Source: Bacteroidota bacterium
Lineage (GTDB): Bacteria; Bacteroidota; Bacteroidia; UKL13-3
Assembly: GCA_947507965.1 (NCBI GenBank)
Contig: CANNQU010000025.1
Location: forward strand, 1-43,567
Direction of reading: 5' to 3'
DNA length: 43,567 bases
Positions 24,469 through 35,071 of this stretch are shown here, one piece after another. The position numbers and the translations under genes were made by a program. How positions within the stretch are numbered: position 1 is the stretch's first letter; each line of letters starts with the position of its first letter. The notes beneath the pieces are model-generated. The model made no database searches. It saw only the letters and a program-made list of their open reading frames with translations, and had not been told where the DNA came from.

Positions 24469-26858
24469 GGCATTTTTAAAGGAAAATGCTTATTTAATAA
24501 TTCGGTGAATATTGCTTTTTGCATTGGTTTCGTGAAGTAATCATTGCAGCCTGCCTGTAGCGCCTTCTCTTTATCTTCTTCCATTGCGTAAGCGGTTTGT
24601 GCTATGATAATTATTTTGGTATTAAACGCTCGAATTTGTTTGGTGGCTTCATACCCCGACATTACGGGCATCTTCACATCCATCAAAATGAGATCGAGAT
24701 CCGGGTTGTTTCTGCAAATTTCCACGGCTTCCAATCCTGTTTGAGCTATTAAAATTTCACGGCTATAATTTTTCACCGCCATCGTCATTAACAGTTGAGA
24801 TATTTCGTCGTCTTCGGCGATTAAAATCTTCAAATTTTTAATTTTATTCTCCTTCTCTGTTTCGGAAGCTGCCGAGCTCGACATCGCTATTTCTTTTGTT
24901 GCGGGGTTGATGAGTATCGTGAAATGAAATTCAGAACCTTTTCCTAGCTCACTCTTTACCCAAATTTGGCCACCCATCATTTCTACATAGGCCTTTGAAA
25001 TGGATAACCCCAACCCGGCACCTTCATAGTTTCTGGTGAGCGACTCATTACCTTGCCTAAATCGTTCGAAAATAAGATCTTTCTGCTCATCATGAATTCC
25101 TACCCCGCTATCTTTAACGTAGAAATTTAGGTGTGTATCATTCGTTTGAACTCCAATTTCGATACTACCTTGAAAGGTAAATTTGATCGCATTTTTAACC
25201 AAATTCGTTAGAATGGCATCTAGCTTTTCTCTGTCAACCAATACAACGGCATTCTTTTCGTCTATTTTTTTATCGAATATTATCGATACCCCTTTTTTCT
25301 CGATTTCCGGTTTAAAAAAATTAGAAATATAATTAATCGATTCATTGATATTCGTCTCTTGTAATAAAACATCCTTTTGCCCAGCCTCTACTTTTGAAAT
25401 GGTAATAATATCGTTGATGGTTGTCAGCATCCTCTTCCCGCTTTTCTCAATAATACGGATGTATTCCTGTTGTTCTTTCCCCGATAAATGGGGTTCTTTA
25501 AGTAGTTCGGTGAAACCAAGAATACCATTCATAGGCGTTCTGATTTCGTGGCTCATATTGGCCAGGAATGCTGTTTTGAGCCGGTCGCTTTCTTCGGCAT
25601 GTTCTTTGGCTTCGCGAAGTTCCAGTTCTCTCTTTTTTCTGGAAGTGATATCGCGAAAGGTAATAACGGCACCAGTAATTAAGCCATTTTCTACGATCGG
25701 TAAACTACTAAATTCGGCATGAAATCCGGTTCCGTTTTTCCTGATAAAATATTCTTCTCCACGATGCTTTTTGCCATCCCTTAGCGTTTCGTAAATCGGA
25801 CATTTTTCTTCCGGATAGGGTGTGCCATCGGGGTATGAATGATGAAAAGTTGAATGGCTATGTTTTCCAATCATCTCCGGTGCCAAATGCCCTAGCATTA
25901 TTGCTGCCATTGGATTTACAAATGTGTGCCTCCCTTCTTTATCGAGGCCTATAATGCCTTCGTCGGCTACCTCTAAAATGATTCGTAATTCATTATTTGA
26001 TTGGGCTAATAACGCCTCTGCTTTTTTTCGTTTGGTAATGTCGGATGCTAAGCTAAGTATGGCTTCTTTTTCTTGCCATTGAATGCGTTTTGCCGTTACC
26101 GAGAGTGGAAATTTCGACCCATCTTTACGATAATGCTCTACTTCGAATAGGGCCTCCCCCTGGTCTTTTATTTGTTTTACCCTCGACTCGAAAAGTTCTC
26201 TGCTCACCGGCACATCAATTCCTTTAACGCCAATCGAAAAAAGCTCCTGTTCGGTGTAGCCATGGTATTGTAATGTTTTCTTATTAAACCACAGAAAGTT
26301 GCCTTCGAAATCATGGATGGTAACCGATGCGGGAGTGGCGTCGAGAATATTTGCTAGCAACTGAATTTGTTCCTTTTCTTTTTTCTTCCGACGGGAACTA
26401 TAGTCCCATGCTTTTTTGTTAATTAGCAGGAATGAAAGCCCAAAAAGCATTAAAAGAAGAGCGCTCGTCGGCTCCATTTGCTCGTTGTGGTTTGCTCCTT
26501 CAGGCAGCTTATGGTCATTAATAAACAGCTCCTCTAAGCCAATGGAAAAGTTAAACAGATATTCAGAGAACGAGATGGCACTAATGAGAAAAACGGCAAA
26601 TGACGAGAAATAGGAAAAACCAATTCTCTTTTTTGAGATCATATCCTGGTTTTTCGGGTAAACTAAAATTAACGCAATTCCGGAAAGAAAAAAACAAATA
26701 GCCGTAATCACTTTCATACTCACCCATATTGGAAAAAGACTTTTTAACGGGATGCTATCAACCCCCCATCCAACCAGAACAAGAATGCCGATGGATGCCA
26801 TAAGATAGCCTAAAGCCAGTGCTAGAATTTTGAAGTTATTTGTCTTTAATGATGCCAT
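24465..26858 (-). CDS. Membrane PAS-PAS hybrid histidine kinase
   Basis: This 797-aa inner-membrane kinase has four predicted membrane helices (about 10-30, 45-67, 80-98, 130-147). Two PAS domains follow (165-280 and 288-408), then HisKA with H437 (NMSHEIRTPMNG), an ATPase domain (about 545-650, VKDSGVGI and GAGLGLS) and a C-terminal receiver (676-795) with phospho-acceptor D727 and K777. The second PAS domain has a His/Pro-rich loop (HSHSTFHHSYPDG). It is the first gene of the four-gene unit and its stop overlaps the B12-protein start. The kinase core is closely similar to those of the 756-, 869- and 1179-aa proteins. No exact -7 box was found in the 223 bases upstream. Confidence 0.93.
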   Translation of the reverse strand: MASLKTNNFKILALALGYLMASIGILVLVGWGVDSIPLKSLFPIWVSMKVITAICFFLSGIALILVYPKNQDMISKKRIGFSYFSSFAVFLISAISFSEYLFNFSIGLEELFINDHKLPEGANHNEQMEPTSALLLMLFGLSFLLINKKAWDYSSRRKKKEKEQIQLLANILDATPASVTIHDFEGNFLWFNKKTLQYHGYTEQELFSIGVKGIDVPVSRELFESRVKQIKDQGEALFEVEHYRKDGSKFPLSVTAKRIQWQEKEAILSLASDITKRKKAEALLAQSNNELRIILEVADEGIIGLDKEGRHTFVNPMAAIMLGHLAPEMIGKHSHSTFHHSYPDGTPYPEEKCPIYETLRDGKKHRGEEYFIRKNGTGFHAEFSSLPIVENGLITGAVITFRDITSRKKRELELREAKEHAEESDRLKTAFLANMSHEIRTPMNGILGFTELLKEPHLSGKEQQEYIRIIEKSGKRMLTTINDIITISKVEAGQKDVLLQETNINESINYISNFFKPEIEKKGVSIIFDKKIDEKNAVVLVDREKLDAILTNLVKNAIKFTFQGSIEIGVQTNDTHLNFYVKDSGVGIHDEQKDLIFERFRQGNESLTRNYEGAGLGLSISKAYVEMMGGQIWVKSELGKGSEFHFTILINPATKEIAMSSSAASETEKENKIKNLKILIAEDDEISQLLMTMAVKNYSREILIAQTGLEAVEICRNNPDLDLILMDVKMPVMSGYEATKQIRAFNTKIIIIAQTAYAMEEDKEKALQAGCNDYFTKPMQKAIFTELLNKHFPLKMP

Positions 26859-27081
26859 TTTTTTATCGATAACCTTTCTTTTTAGCTTATTTATAACCGT
26901 TTATTGCGGCATCATGATTTTTTTTAAACTTTAGAACCAGAAGTGTTGGTATAATCTTGTAAAAATATTGAACTGAAAGGCTACTAAAAATGACGCTTGT
27001 CAGTTTGTAATATGATTTATGTTATACCCGTTAGCACAGATTGGAAATGGGTAGGCTATGGTGGGGGATTAGCAGTGGAAG

Positions 27082-29352
27082 CTAGAAACGAGTGTAGGGA
27101 ATGGTGAAATAAAATATAGAGCCTTTCCCCAATTGGCTTTCCACCCATATTTCCCCACCCAATAATTCCACATACGCTTTCGATATCGACAAGCCCAATC
27201 CTGCTCCTTCATAGTTACGTGTGATGGATTCGCTCCCTTGCCGAAACCTTTCGAAGATAAATTCCTTCTGATGCGAAGGGATGCCATCGCCGGTATCTTT
27301 TACAAAAAACTCGAGAAACGCCCCTTTTATATTACAACCTATTTCGATGCATCCTTTAGACGTGAATTTAATGGCATTCCTTACGATGTTATTTACTATG
27401 ATCGAAAGTTTTTCCTTGTCGGTTTTTAGTATAATATCTGTTTTTAAGAGCGGCATTTTACATTCGAGGGATATGCCTTTTTTCGTCGTCTCTGATTTAT
27501 AGTTGGCACATAATATTTTAAGTTCAACGTTTACATTAATATGAGAAAGATCAAGGCTCATATCTCCCGATTCTACTTTTGAAATAGTTACAATATCGTT
27601 AATAATGGAAAGCATTCGGGTGCAGCTCTCTTCAATAGTTTGAATGTATTCGCTCTGTTCTTCCTTGGAGAGCCGGGGTTGTTTCATTAGCTCTGCAAAT
27701 CCGAGAATGCCATTCATGGGTGTTCGAATTTCATGACTCATATTACTAAGGAACGCCGATTTCAAACGGTCGCTTTCTTGGGCTCGCTCTTTGGCATGAA
27801 TGAGCTCTTTCTCGGTTCTTTTACGTTCCGAAATATCTTCCTTAACTCCCAAATAATGGGTTATGATGCCATTGGAATCAAAGATGGGTGCAATGATGGC
27901 CAACTCCCAATAGAGCTCTCCATTTTTTTTACGGTTAAGAAACTCTCCACTCCATTCTTTTCCTCCGGTAATATTATGCCAAAGCTGCCTGTATTCTTCT
28001 TTGGTTGTATGCCCCGACTTGAGCATCCGTGGGTTTTTGCCAATAATTTCTTCGATTCGGTATCCGGTGGTATCGATAAACTTCTGATTTGCATATTGAA
28101 TATTACCATTGATGTCGGTAATAAGCGTTGATGCAGGACTTTGTTCAACGGCTTGCGACAATTGGATTAGCTTTGCCTCCGCTAAGTTTCTTAGCGTAAT
28201 ATCACGAATAATTAATTGCACTGCCGGCTTGTTTTCATGTTGTATGGCAATGGCTATAACCTCTACCTCCACGGTGGAGCCATCGAGTCGAATGAATTTT
28301 TCTTTCTCTATGGGTAAGGGCTTCACATCAATGGCAATTTTTTTCATGCGTTCAATTACCCGAGCCCGATTTTCTTCACTTACAAATTGAATGACCGACT
28401 TGCCAAGGAGCTCTTCTTTCGTTTTTGCGGCCATTAATTTAAGGCATTCGTTGTTTACAAAAGTAATTCGGCCATCCACGTAAATTACAATGGAATCGGG
28501 AGAATTCTCCACTAACTCCCGATATTTCTCTTCACTCTCTCGTAATTTATTTTCGGCCTGTTTTCTTGAAGTTATGTCGCGAGCGGAGCTTCTAATAGCA
28601 GGTTCACCATCATAAATGATACTCGACCCTTGAATTTCTACTTCAATCTCTTGTCCATCCAATCGAATGAACTTGGCTTCAATTAAGGGTAAGATATTTC
28701 CTATTTTGGTGATCTTTTCTATTTTGCTTGCAATAATATGATGGTAGTTGGGGTGGGTTAAATCGAGTACGTTTCTCCCCACTAAGTCATTCGCTTCTAC
28801 GGCACCCAACATTCGAATGGCAGCAGGATTAACGAAAAGTAATTTTCCATCACGATGCACCACAATGGCCACGGGCGAAGTGTCAATTAGAGAGCGATAA
28901 CGTTCTTCACTTTCTACGATGGCCTTCTCTGCCATCTTTTGGTTGGTGAGGTCGCGAATGGAGGTAACCCGTACCATTTTGCCATCTAATGGAATCATCT
29001 TCCCATTGATTCTACAAGGAAATTTGGTGCCATCTTTACGCAAGGCCATGGCTTCATACGGTTTTTCAAAGCCGGTAAGAATGTTAGCCATTACTTTTTC
29101 TCGGTCTTCAAAGGCAATAAAATCGGTTCCTTTTTTTTCAGTTGCTTCCTTGTTGGTGTAGCCAAACATTTTTTCGGCAGCGTGGTTTTGCTCAATACAG
29201 TAACCGTTTGAGCTAATAAAGAGGGCTTCAAAAGAGGCCTCACTAAGCCTTAAATACTTCGCTTCTAAAGTTTCAAGTTCGCTATTCTTTGCTTCTAGCG
29301 TTTTAACTTTTTGTTGTAGAATTTCAATCTCAGTCTGATTCCTTGGCTTCAT
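27082..29352 (-). CDS. Soluble four-PAS histidine kinase without receiver
   Basis: This 756-aa protein has a short N-terminal coiled coil and four PAS domains (about 35-140, 148-265, 272-388, 398-512). HisKA with H540 (NMSHEIRTPMNG) and a C-terminal ATPase domain ending in GAGLGLSISKAYVELLGG and FYFTIP follow. Unlike its neighbours it has no receiver domain. It could therefore phosphorylate a separate receiver, for example on the 563-aa protein or one of the hybrids. No membrane segment or signal peptide is visible, so it senses a cytoplasmic signal. It lies 133 bases from the upstream kinase gene and 223 from the downstream one, so it may be transcribed separately. Confidence 0.92.
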   Translation of the reverse strand: MKPRNQTEIEILQQKVKTLEAKNSELETLEAKYLRLSEASFEALFISSNGYCIEQNHAAEKMFGYTNKEATEKKGTDFIAFEDREKVMANILTGFEKPYEAMALRKDGTKFPCRINGKMIPLDGKMVRVTSIRDLTNQKMAEKAIVESEERYRSLIDTSPVAIVVHRDGKLLFVNPAAIRMLGAVEANDLVGRNVLDLTHPNYHHIIASKIEKITKIGNILPLIEAKFIRLDGQEIEVEIQGSSIIYDGEPAIRSSARDITSRKQAENKLRESEEKYRELVENSPDSIVIYVDGRITFVNNECLKLMAAKTKEELLGKSVIQFVSEENRARVIERMKKIAIDVKPLPIEKEKFIRLDGSTVEVEVIAIAIQHENKPAVQLIIRDITLRNLAEAKLIQLSQAVEQSPASTLITDINGNIQYANQKFIDTTGYRIEEIIGKNPRMLKSGHTTKEEYRQLWHNITGGKEWSGEFLNRKKNGELYWELAIIAPIFDSNGIITHYLGVKEDISERKRTEKELIHAKERAQESDRLKSAFLSNMSHEIRTPMNGILGFAELMKQPRLSKEEQSEYIQTIEESCTRMLSIINDIVTISKVESGDMSLDLSHINVNVELKILCANYKSETTKKGISLECKMPLLKTDIILKTDKEKLSIIVNNIVRNAIKFTSKGCIEIGCNIKGAFLEFFVKDTGDGIPSHQKEFIFERFRQGSESITRNYEGAGLGLSISKAYVELLGGEIWVESQLGKGSIFYFTIPYTRF

Positions 29353-29485
29353 AAATTGATGCGTCGAATTTTATTTGCGCTTTGGTTAGCTATTGTATCT
29401 TGTTTTCATATTTTTATTCATGCTATCTAGTCGGTCTGAAATTATTAGTGAAGCAAGATATTCTTTTTTTTGTGGGATGCTATTT

Positions 29486-32095
29486 TTATTTTTTAAAGTA
29501 TTGACGAATAAGGTTGAGTAGCATTTCTGTTTTAATGGGTTTAGCAATATAGTCAGTGCATCCTGCAGCCAAAGAAAGCTCTTGATCACCCTTTAAGGCA
29601 AAGGCGGTTTGAGCAATAATAACGATGGTTTTATTAAACTTCCTTATTTGCCGGGTGGCTTCATACCCATCCATTTCCGGCATTCTCATGTCCATCAAAA
29701 TTAAATCTAGATCTAGGTTGTTACGGCAAAGTTCAACCGCTTCCATTCCGGTACGAGCAATGCGTATTTTTGAGCCGATGTTCTTGACCATTCTGGTAAT
29801 CAATAGTTCCGACATCTCATCGTCTTCTGCAATTAAGATGTTGATTTTTTTGAGTTCTGATACCTCTCGATGGAGAGCCACTAAATCATTCGTTTGACGT
29901 GTTACAGCGTTTGCTGATTCTTCGTCTTGGGATGGCAACGTAAAATAAAAAGTAGAACCCATTCCAACCGTGCTCTCTAACCAAATTTTACCGCCCAACA
30001 TTTCTACATAAGCCTTTGTAATGGCTAACCCCAATCCGGCCCCTTCATAATTTCGGGTTAGCGATTCGCTTCCTTGCCTGAATCGATCGAAGATGAATTC
30101 CATCTGCTCCGGCGCAATTCCATTTCCGGTATCTTTGATGAAGAACTCGATCCATGGCCCCTTTTTAACACACCCCATTTCAATACTACCCTGTGATGTA
30201 AATTTTATCGCATTTTTTACCAAATTGGTTAATATGGCATACACTTTTTCTTTATCGGTATGATGTATTGCTTCGGCAGGCTTCAACTTCACATCGAAAA
30301 TTGTTTTAATCCCTTTTTTTGCGGCCTCATATTGGAAGAAGGTATAAATATATTGTATTTGATCATTCATATTGGAGTTGGTTAAATGAATTTCCATTTG
30401 ACCGGATTCGAGTTTTGAAATACTCATAATATCGTTGATGATATTCAACATTCGTTCACCACTTTTTTCTATAATTTGAATGTAATCTTGCTGGTCTTCA
30501 CCACTTAGGTGAGGCTCCTTAAGTAATTCGGCGAACCCCAAAATGCCGTTCATGGGTGTTCTTATTTCATGGCTCATATTGGCCAGAAAGGCCGATTTTA
30601 AACGATCGCTTTCTTCGGCATGTTCCTTGGCTTTGAGCAGTTCTTGCTCTGATTTTTTACGTTCGGTAATATCTTCCTTTATGGCGAGGTAATTGGTTAT
30701 CTCCCCTTTTTTGTTTTTAATGGGAGAAATGTTCGCCGACTCCCAAAAGAGCTCCCCATTTTTTTTCTTATTGTGAAATTCCCCCGACCATTCTCCACCA
30801 TTAGATATCAATTGCCACATTCGTTTGTATTCTTCTAACGACGTTTCACCCGACTTTAAAATTCTAGGATTTTCTCCCAGTACTTCATTTAAGGTGTAGC
30901 CGGTAACGTCAAGAAATTTAGGGTTCACGTATTCAATAATACCTTCCGTAGAGGTAATTACAATGGAAACCGGACATTGTTCCACCGCTTGCGAAATTTT
31001 ATGAAGCGACTGTTCAGCTGAAATACGCTCTTTTAAAGCAATCTCATACTCGAGTGCATAGGATATGTTGGCCGATATTTTTTCAAGCAAGATGATTTCT
31101 TCTTCTGATGAAAAAAAGTTTGTGTTGCCGCTGTATAATGTGAAGGCACCGATGACCGCTCCGCGAAGTTTTAGGGGAAGTGCAATGGATGAATGGAATC
31201 CTCTTTTTAATCCTTCCTGTCGCCAAGGAATCATTTGCATATCGGTTGAAAAATCGTTCGAAAAGCACACCCTGTTTTCTCGCATAGCAGTTCCTGTAGG
31301 GCCTCTGCCTTCAGGTATATTGGCGATGGATATTTTTGGAATTACACTTAAATATCCGTCTTCAATTCCAGCCCAACACGTTGGCGTTAGCGTTTGTGTT
31401 GCCTCATCAAGCAACCCAATCCAGCTCATACGGAACTTACCCGCTTCCACCACAATACGGCATAATTCCTGAAATAGAAATTGACGATTATTATTAAAAA
31501 GTATTAATTCATTAATTTGACTATAAATTGAATGAATTCGATTTAGTTTGGATAGTTCGTCTTCGTTCGCCTTTCTGGAAATATTGTCATTCTGAAGATC
31601 CTCCAACATATTCAGCGCAGCAATATTGGCCTCCTTTAGTTCTTGCGTTTGTTTCTCAATTTTATGAGAAAGATAACTGTTTATATCCCGCTTTTCGAGA
31701 TTTGAAGTTCTGATTTTTATCATCGTTCGTATTTGAACCATGAGTTCGAATGGGTCGATGGGTTTCGTGAGAAAGGCCTCTCCACCCACTTCCAAGGCTT
31801 GCAGCCGGCTTTCACGGTCGTCTTGATTAGCGGTAATGAAAATAACGGGTATGTCAAATAGTTTTTTGTCGGCTTTTAGTTTTTTGCAAACCATTAAACC
31901 ATCCATCTCAGGCATTACGATGTCGAGCAATATAACATCCGGCTCTTCAGCTTTTATAATCGTCATAGCGGAAGCACCGCTGGTAGCCGAAAATAATTGA
32001 GCATCGGGGAACGATTCCATTAAAATGGCTTGAAGACTAATAAGATTATCCATATTATCGTCTATGGATATTATTTTAATTATTCTGTTTTCCAT
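29486..32095 (-). CDS. REC-GAF-PAS hybrid histidine kinase
   Basis: This 869-aa soluble protein starts with a receiver domain (1-125; DD12-13, D58, K111) and a coiled coil. A GAF domain (about 185-350, with GRGPTGTAMRENRV), a PAS domain (365-480), HisKA with H509, an ATPase domain (about 610-725) and a second receiver at the C-terminus (about 745-867; MDMRMPEMDG) follow. With a receiver at each end it could accept phosphate from another kinase and relay it onward. Its gene overlaps the end of the upstream kinase gene by 20 bases, which indicates co-expression. The kinase core is nearly the same as in the 1179-aa protein. Confidence 0.93.
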   Translation of the reverse strand: MENRIIKIISIDDNMDNLISLQAILMESFPDAQLFSATSGASAMTIIKAEEPDVILLDIVMPEMDGLMVCKKLKADKKLFDIPVIFITANQDDRESRLQALEVGGEAFLTKPIDPFELMVQIRTMIKIRTSNLEKRDINSYLSHKIEKQTQELKEANIAALNMLEDLQNDNISRKANEDELSKLNRIHSIYSQINELILFNNNRQFLFQELCRIVVEAGKFRMSWIGLLDEATQTLTPTCWAGIEDGYLSVIPKISIANIPEGRGPTGTAMRENRVCFSNDFSTDMQMIPWRQEGLKRGFHSSIALPLKLRGAVIGAFTLYSGNTNFFSSEEEIILLEKISANISYALEYEIALKERISAEQSLHKISQAVEQCPVSIVITSTEGIIEYVNPKFLDVTGYTLNEVLGENPRILKSGETSLEEYKRMWQLISNGGEWSGEFHNKKKNGELFWESANISPIKNKKGEITNYLAIKEDITERKKSEQELLKAKEHAEESDRLKSAFLANMSHEIRTPMNGILGFAELLKEPHLSGEDQQDYIQIIEKSGERMLNIINDIMSISKLESGQMEIHLTNSNMNDQIQYIYTFFQYEAAKKGIKTIFDVKLKPAEAIHHTDKEKVYAILTNLVKNAIKFTSQGSIEMGCVKKGPWIEFFIKDTGNGIAPEQMEFIFDRFRQGSESLTRNYEGAGLGLAITKAYVEMLGGKIWLESTVGMGSTFYFTLPSQDEESANAVTRQTNDLVALHREVSELKKINILIAEDDEMSELLITRMVKNIGSKIRIARTGMEAVELCRNNLDLDLILMDMRMPEMDGYEATRQIRKFNKTIVIIAQTAFALKGDQELSLAAGCTDYIAKPIKTEMLLNLIRQYFKK

Positions 32096-35057
32096 AAAGT
32101 AAATAATTTATTGTTTCCAAAAGTAATGGGGCATCCAAGGGTTTGGATATATAGCCATCAAAGCCTTGCGAGAGAATTGTTTCTTGGTCATGTTGCAGAG
32201 CACTTGCACTTACAGCCACTATGGGTATGTTTTTTAGTGTATCATCGCTCCTGATTTCCTTTAGGGCTTCGATGCCATCGATACCGGGTAATGCAATATC
32301 CATGAGAACGAGGTTCGGTTGGTGTTTTTTGATGAGGGCTAATCCTTCTAATCCATCGGTATCCTCTAAAAGTATAAAATCATGGGCTAGCAATGCTTTC
32401 ATCGTAATCATATTGTCTGTATTGTCTTCTACAATCAATAAGGTTGGTTTGCCATCAATTTTTTGCAGTGTTTTCTGGTCATGCGTTGGTTCCATTACGT
32501 TCTCATCCACCATAGCATTTACAGCCTGAAGCAATTCTTTTAAATTGACATCGCCTTTCTGTATATATTGATGGATATGGTTACGACTCAAAAAGGATAG
32601 CTCTTCTTTGGTAATATGCTTTGCTGTTAAAATCAATACGGGGATATCGCCCGTGTCTCTGTTGCTACGTATGGTTTTAAGCACTTCAAAGCCATCCATT
32701 CCAGGCATCATCAGATCCAGTATAATGGCATCGGGCATCGTGTTATTGATGGTGTCAAGTGCTTCCTTCCCGTTACGAGCGATAAGCACCTGATACCCAT
32801 TTTCATCCAAAACATCATTCAGTTGAATGATGGCAGGTTCGCTATCTTCCACTAATAAAATAGTTTTAAGCGTAGCGTTTATGGCCTTTTTTGGAGCTGT
32901 TATTGGATTGGAATACGGACGATATTTATTGGTTACGGGTTGGATTATCTCGTTTGCATTGGCCGGCCTTAAGGGCACGATAAGCTCGAATTCAGAGCCA
33001 TAGCCGAGGGTGCTCTTCGCATTAATTTCTCCGCCTAAGAGGGTGGCATATTTTTTAGCTATGGCTAATCCCAAACCACTACCACCAAATTTTCTGGAGG
33101 TGCTGCCATCGGCTTGCCTAAACTCATCGAAAATATGGGGAATACTATCTTCAGAAATACCAATGCCCGTATCGGTTATTTTAATACGTACCTTATTCTC
33201 GGTAGCGGTTATGCTCACCTCCACTTTCCCAACTTCGGTGAATTTTACGGCGTTTCCAATTAAATTTTGTAAAATATGACGGAGCTTACTTGAATCAGAG
33301 ATCATTAAAATTGGCGAATCGGGTATATTATACACTAACTGAATGTTTTGCTGCATGGCCTGTGGTTGAATCATACTCACCATATCGGCAATCAAGGAGT
33401 TTATATTGATTTCTGTCAGCATCATTTCTTCTTTGCCCGATTCAATTCGAGAAAGATCAAGGATGTCGTTGATCAACGACAGCAGATGTTTGCCATTGCG
33501 CTCAATAACTTCCAGATAGCTGTATTCATCTTCTGGTATCTTTTTCACGAGCCGTCGGCCAAGAACTCCCGATAAGGCGATAACCGAATTTAATGGCGTT
33601 CGAAGTTCGTGACTCATATTGGACAAGAAATTTGTTTTTAGACGGCTTACTTCTTGTACTTGTTTTTTTTGGTGTTCCAATAAAGTATTCTGTGCCAATA
33701 ATTCGGTTGCCAGCGTGTGTAACTCTGCTTCTTTGGTTTCTAATTCTTGATTCTGTATCGCTAATGTTTTGGTCAGGTTAATCATTTTATTAGCGGCTGA
33801 AATGCCTTCGATTCGTGCCGATAAGGTAAACAGAATGTGATTAATCAGTTCGATCGATTCCTTGGTAAAGCTTCCAAGATTGGCAAGCGAAATGATCGCA
33901 ATGGTTTCCTCCTGCGCAATAATTGGAATGGTAAGAATCTCCTGTGGAATAAAGGCGCCTGTAACGGAATGAAAAATGAAACGCGAATTCGTTGGAATGT
34001 TTTTAATATGTTGTATTTCTTTTTTTATGAGTACGGCGCCAAATTCTCCCTCTAAATTTTCTGCCGAAAAAGATTGCCGAGCTTGCTGGTCTAGTCCTAT
34101 GGATACAAAATGATGGTATGTTTTCTTCGTGTCGTCTAACCTATAAACAGCTGCGTTGGCAGCGTTGGTATTGGATGCCAGCGCCAGAAGTATTTCACGA
34201 AAAAACTCCTTTATTTCATAATTACCTAGCATTAAATCAGCCAACGAAGCAAGTTTTTTTTCTTGTTCCATATTGCTTTGTAAACTATGGTTGAGTGCAT
34301 TTATTGAATCCGACAATACACCATATTCATTACCTGAGCGATAACTACTTCGAGCGCTCCAATCGCCATCTTTAAAACGCTGTGTTGTTTCGATAAGTAC
34401 GGTTAATGGATTGCGAATGTTTCGGATTAAAATGATACTTATCATAATCGAAAGAAGCAAGATGGCAAGGAGTGTCAACCCTAATTGTAGCTTTGTTTGA
34501 GTGTGAATGTTTATAGAATTTCGCTGAAATTCTTCTGCCTTTTTTATAGCAAATTGGTCTATTTTACCTAGGACTGCTACTAATCGGTCTCGGTTTATTT
34601 TTACTGTTCCATTTACACCTATATCCTTCTTTGCTAGTTCTGGTTTTCCTGCTTGTATTGATTTGATGGTTTCATCTCGTGAGGTTTTCCATTGTATAAA
34701 TGCCGACTGTGCGTCATCAATATCATCAGAATGCCCTAGATAACTTGTCTTTAATAATTCAAACTGTTGTTGCGCCTCCATAGTCGCGGTCTCCATGGTT
34801 TGAATACATTCCAATTTATCCTTCTCCTTATTGGCCAGTATCAAATCTCGCAGGGCAATTTGCATGACATCAATCTTTAATCGGAGTTTGCCAATATTAT
34901 TTCTCGTACTATAGGGGTGCCCATAGAAATCTTCCGATAGTTGTTGGAGCTTGCCGCTTTGAAGGTAAGCCAGTGTGCCTTGCATTGCAACGAATAAAAC
35001 AATGGTTGTGAGTGCTACTTTTAGTTGCGTGCTAATTTTTAAATCGTTTAACTTCAT
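32076..35057 (-). CDS. 4HB-MCP/HAMP/GAF hybrid histidine kinase with two receivers
   Basis: From the ATG at 35057 the product is 993 aa. The frame is open to 35126, but that would overlap the CheR gene by 55 bases and lacks homology. A first membrane helix, a ~160-residue periplasmic four-helix bundle like chemoreceptor sensors and a second membrane helix (near 195-212) open the protein. HAMP (LIRNIRNPLTVLI), GAF, a coiled coil, HisKA with H483 (NMSHELRTPLNS), ATPase (ITDTGIGI, GGSGLGLAI) and two tandem receivers (LDLMMPGMDG; MDIALPGIDG) follow. It belongs to a different kinase subgroup (HELRTP) from its neighbours. It lies 14 bases after the CheR-like gene, so its chemoreceptor-like sensor may matter for CheR. 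Confidence 0.92.
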   Translation of the reverse strand: MKLNDLKISTQLKVALTTIVLFVAMQGTLAYLQSGKLQQLSEDFYGHPYSTRNNIGKLRLKIDVMQIALRDLILANKEKDKLECIQTMETATMEAQQQFELLKTSYLGHSDDIDDAQSAFIQWKTSRDETIKSIQAGKPELAKKDIGVNGTVKINRDRLVAVLGKIDQFAIKKAEEFQRNSINIHTQTKLQLGLTLLAILLLSIMISIILIRNIRNPLTVLIETTQRFKDGDWSARSSYRSGNEYGVLSDSINALNHSLQSNMEQEKKLASLADLMLGNYEIKEFFREILLALASNTNAANAAVYRLDDTKKTYHHFVSIGLDQQARQSFSAENLEGEFGAVLIKKEIQHIKNIPTNSRFIFHSVTGAFIPQEILTIPIIAQEETIAIISLANLGSFTKESIELINHILFTLSARIEGISAANKMINLTKTLAIQNQELETKEAELHTLATELLAQNTLLEHQKKQVQEVSRLKTNFLSNMSHELRTPLNSVIALSGVLGRRLVKKIPEDEYSYLEVIERNGKHLLSLINDILDLSRIESGKEEMMLTEININSLIADMVSMIQPQAMQQNIQLVYNIPDSPILMISDSSKLRHILQNLIGNAVKFTEVGKVEVSITATENKVRIKITDTGIGISEDSIPHIFDEFRQADGSTSRKFGGSGLGLAIAKKYATLLGGEINAKSTLGYGSEFELIVPLRPANANEIIQPVTNKYRPYSNPITAPKKAINATLKTILLVEDSEPAIIQLNDVLDENGYQVLIARNGKEALDTINNTMPDAIILDLMMPGMDGFEVLKTIRSNRDTGDIPVLILTAKHITKEELSFLSRNHIHQYIQKGDVNLKELLQAVNAMVDENVMEPTHDQKTLQKIDGKPTLLIVEDNTDNMITMKALLAHDFILLEDTDGLEGLALIKKHQPNLVLMDIALPGIDGIEALKEIRSDDTLKNIPIVAVSASALQHDQETILSQGFDGYISKPLDAPLLLETINYLLYGKQNN

Positions 35058-35071
35058 ACCGTTTAAAATAA

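Noticed and set aside
26859-27081. Possible cobalamin riboswitch upstream of the B12 module
   Set aside because: I found no recognisable B12-box-like segment or conserved helices in the 223 bases, and the gap is AT-rich without strong stems.
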